Assembly: GCF_002161805.1 (NCBI RefSeq)
Contig: NZ_NFIP01000001.1
Location: 248,001 to 312,000, forward strand
From: Collinsella sp. An307
GTDB taxonomy: Bacteria > Actinomycetota > Coriobacteriia > Coriobacteriales > Coriobacteriaceae
Direction of reading: 5' to 3'
DNA length: 64,000 nucleotides
Shown: positions 61,917-64,000 of the stretch, piece by piece
Numbering within the stretch: the first letter of the stretch is position 1
Layout: the number at the start of each line of letters is the position of its first letter
Translations under genes and position numbers: made by a program
The notes under the pieces: generated by a model
What the model saw: only the letters and a program-made list of their open reading frames with translations
Databases searched by the model: none
Told to the model about the DNA's origin: nothing

Positions 61917-64000
61917 ATGCCTATCATCGTGGACGAGACGAGCCGCACCTTCACCCTCCACACCGACAATACGACGTACCAGATGCGTGTCGATGAGCCG
62001 GGTTACCTGCTGCATCTGTACTACGGTACACGCTCCGAGGGGACCATGGACTATCTTGTCACCTATGCGGACCGCAGCGGTTTGTGCGTCTGTCCGCACG
62101 ACGTGCACGACCGTACCTATTCTCTCGACGTGCTGCCGCAGGAGTTTCCCTTTGACGGCGCGGGCGATATGCGCGCGCCCCTGTTGCGCGTGCGCGACGC
62201 CGCCGGCGTGTACGGCTGTGACCTGCGCTATGCGCGCCATGAGGTGCGCTCGGGCAAGTACGCGCTGCCGGGCCTTCCCGCGGTGTACGACGAGGGGGAG
62301 GGCGACGGGGCGGAGACGCTCTCGGTGACACTTGCCGACCCTCGCCTGGGCCTTGAGGTCGAGCTCCTCTACGGCGTCATGCCGTACCTCGACGTCATCT
62401 GCCGCGCCGCCATCGTGCGCAACGCCGGCGAGGCTGCCCTTACCATCGACCGCCTGCAGACGGCGTGCCTCGACTTCACCCACGGCAGCTTTGACGTCAT
62501 CACCTTCAGCGGTCGCCACGCCATGGAGCGCCGCGTCGACCGCCACTTTGTCGATCACGGCAGCTTCCATGTGGGGAGCCGCCGCGGCATGTCCTCTGGC
62601 CAGTACAACCCGCTCATGATTCTCTGCGACCGCGCGACCACCGAGACCTCTGGCCGCGCCTGGTCGATGAGCTTCGTGTGGAGCGGCGGCTTTGAGGCGG
62701 AGGTCGAGCGCTGCCAGTACGCCCAGACGCGTATGCAGATGGGCCTTGCCGACGACCGTTTCTCCTATCCGCTCGCGCCGGGCGAGGAGCTTGTGGCCCC
62801 CGAGGTCATCATGAGCTACTCGGCGCACGGCTTGAGCGCCCTTTCGCAGAACCTTCACCGTTGCATCCGCACGCACGTGGTGCGAGGGACCTGGCGCGAT
62901 CGTCCGCGCCCGGTGCTCCTCAACAGCTGGGAGGCCTGCTACTTTGACTTCACGGGCGACACGCTCGTGGACCTTGCCAAGAAGGCGGCAGAGCTCGGCA
63001 TAGAGATGCTCGTTATGGACGACGGCTGGTTTGGCAAGCGCAACGATGACTTCCGAGCGCTCGGTGACTGGTACGTCAACGAGGAGAAGCTCGGCGGCAC
63101 CCTCGCTGAGCTCGTCGACCGCGTGAACGCGCTCGGACTCAAGTTTGGCATCTGGGTCGAGCCGGAGATGGTCTCTGAGGACAGTGACCTTTACCGCGCG
63201 CATCCCGACTGGGCGCTCGCCATACCCGGCAAGGATCCCGTGCTCGGCCGCGACCAGCTCGTGCTCGACTTCTCGCGCAAAGAGGTGCGCGACAACATCT
63301 ACGAGCAGCTGTGCGCCGTCTTTGACCAGGCAAACATCGAGTACGTCAAGTGGGACTGCAACCGCAACATCGTGGACCTCTACTCCGCCACCGCCACCGA
63401 CCAGGGCAAGGTGCTCTACGACTACACGCGCGGCCTCTACGAGCTCCTCGAGCGCTTGGTGCAGCGCTATCCGCACATCCTGTTCGAGGGTTGCTCTGCG
63501 GGCGGGTGCCGCTTTGACGCCGGCATGCTCTACTACACGCCGCAGATCTGGACGAGCGACAACACCGACGCCGTCAACCGGCTCGCCATCCAGTACGGCA
63601 CCTCGTTTGGCTACCCGGCGTCCACCATGGGCGCGCACGTCTCGGCTTGCCCCAACGAGATCAACTGGCGCACGACCCCCATCTCCGCCCGCGGCACCGT
63701 TGCGCTCGCAGGGGGCGGCTTTGGCTACGAGCTTGACCTGAACGATCTTCCCGAGCGCGCCTGCGAGCACGTCAAGGCGCAGGTTGCGCTCCATCGCGAG
63801 ATTGAGGACGTGGTGCGCGAGGGTCGCTACTTCCGCCTCTCGGGTCCCGCGGACGAGGTCTGCGCCTGGGAGTTTGTGGCAGAAGACGGCAGCAAGGCTG
63901 TGCTCGGTACGGTGCTTCTGCTCATCGAGGGCTACGGTGTGGCACGCTACGTCACCCCGCGCGGGCTCACGCCGGGCGCCTTCTACCGTGAGCTCACCAC
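61917..64000 (+). CDS. aga: Alpha-galactosidase, GH36, 3' end cut by window edge
   Basis: Releases galactose from alpha-galactosides such as melibiose, raffinose and stachyose. The 694 residues visible show the N-terminal beta-supersandwich domain (about 1-320), then the barrel: LLNSWEACYFDFTGD, VMDDGWFGKRNDD, GIWVEPEMVS, the nucleophile Asp480 in YVKWDCNRN, CSAGGCRFD and the acid/base Asp548 in IWTSDNTDAVNRL. Family length is about 730, so only the C-terminal domain end is missing. No signal peptide, so it acts in the cytoplasm on imported sugar. The SD is weak. It follows the ABC importer. Confidence 0.96.
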   Translation, partial: MPIIVDETSRTFTLHTDNTTYQMRVDEPGYLLHLYYGTRSEGTMDYLVTYADRSGLCVCPHDVHDRTYSLDVLPQEFPFDGAGDMRAPLLRVRDAAGVYGCDLRYARHEVRSGKYALPGLPAVYDEGEGDGAETLSVTLADPRLGLEVELLYGVMPYLDVICRAAIVRNAGEAALTIDRLQTACLDFTHGSFDVITFSGRHAMERRVDRHFVDHGSFHVGSRRGMSSGQYNPLMILCDRATTETSGRAWSMSFVWSGGFEAEVERCQYAQTRMQMGLADDRFSYPLAPGEELVAPEVIMSYSAHGLSALSQNLHRCIRTHVVRGTWRDRPRPVLLNSWEACYFDFTGDTLVDLAKKAAELGIEMLVMDDGWFGKRNDDFRALGDWYVNEEKLGGTLAELVDRVNALGLKFGIWVEPEMVSEDSDLYRAHPDWALAIPGKDPVLGRDQLVLDFSRKEVRDNIYEQLCAVFDQANIEYVKWDCNRNIVDLYSATATDQGKVLYDYTRGLYELLERLVQRYPHILFEGCSAGGCRFDAGMLYYTPQIWTSDNTDAVNRLAIQYGTSFGYPASTMGAHVSACPNEINWRTTPISARGTVALAGGGFGYELDLNDLPERACEHVKAQVALHREIEDVVREGRYFRLSGPADEVCAWEFVAEDGSKAVLGTVLLLIEGYGVARYVTPRGLTPGAFYRELT

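Overview
The window reads as a chromosome segment of a high-GC Gram-positive bacterium of the class Coriobacteriia (Actinomycetota), most likely Collinsella-like. The class-level call rests on strong GC3 bias, a division and cell-wall (dcw) cluster that carries sepF-yggT-divIVA but no ftsA, frequent GTG starts, and a gut-anaerobe gene set (arginine deiminase pathway, AdhE, molybdate uptake, a raffinose-type sugar locus). The genus is an inference and was not tested by any search.

Layout. 1-2400: arginine deiminase (cut by the left edge) and ornithine carbamoyltransferase. 2575-6811: a DUF1846 protein, CTP synthase pyrG and xerD. 7025-22863: a compact dcw cluster, mraZ-rsmH-ftsL-like-ftsI-murF-mraY-murD-ftsW-murG-murC-murB-ftsQ-ftsZ, ending in a clear terminator; murE and ftsA are absent from it. 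22878-27551: pgeF, a PhoU-domain protein, yggS, sepF, yggT and divIVA. 27712-29609: a glycine-rich membrane protein and PspA. 29697-30057: RNase P RNA. 30305-32058: a Pit phosphate transporter and its DUF47 partner, then a YigZ/IMPACT protein. 33007-36503 (minus strand): a small APH-type kinase-fold protein and AdhE. 36705-42266: moeA, a mogA/moaB-type gene and modABC. 42359-46609: ridA, a decayed hicA next to a shortened hicB, a YdcF-type protein, an MFS transporter, an acetyltransferase and a DUF1287 protein. 46763-46918: tRNA-Pro and tRNA-Gly. 47128-50680: a lipoprotein and a minus-strand Fe-alcohol dehydrogenase/aldehyde dehydrogenase pair. 51018-53739: gdhA, a 178-bp inverted-repeat element and a DUF559-like nuclease-fold protein. 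54054-64000: a carbohydrate locus made of a small membrane protein, a GH13 amylosucrase-type enzyme, an AraC regulator, an ABC sugar importer (ATPase, binding protein, two permeases) and a GH36 alpha-galactosidase cut by the right edge.

How the genes work together. The dcw genes make lipid II (murF, mraY, murD, murG, murC, murB) and build the divisome (ftsZ, sepF, ftsQ, ftsL-like, ftsW, ftsI). The mo genes import molybdate and load it into molybdopterin. The terminal locus fits uptake of an alpha-galactoside such as raffinose, removal of galactose by the GH36 enzyme, and use of the released sucrose by the GH13 enzyme, under AraC control.

The most interesting points are: a YggT gene with no ATG/GTG/TTG start that covers its first membrane segment, lying in frame behind the sepF stop; RG-rich cytoplasmic tails on both septal synthase partners FtsI and FtsW; a decayed hicA whose stop still overlaps the hicB start; a MITE-like 178-bp element with 38-bp arms; a probably leaderless modB with an extra extracytoplasmic domain; and a histone-H1-like tail on the amylosucrase-type enzyme.
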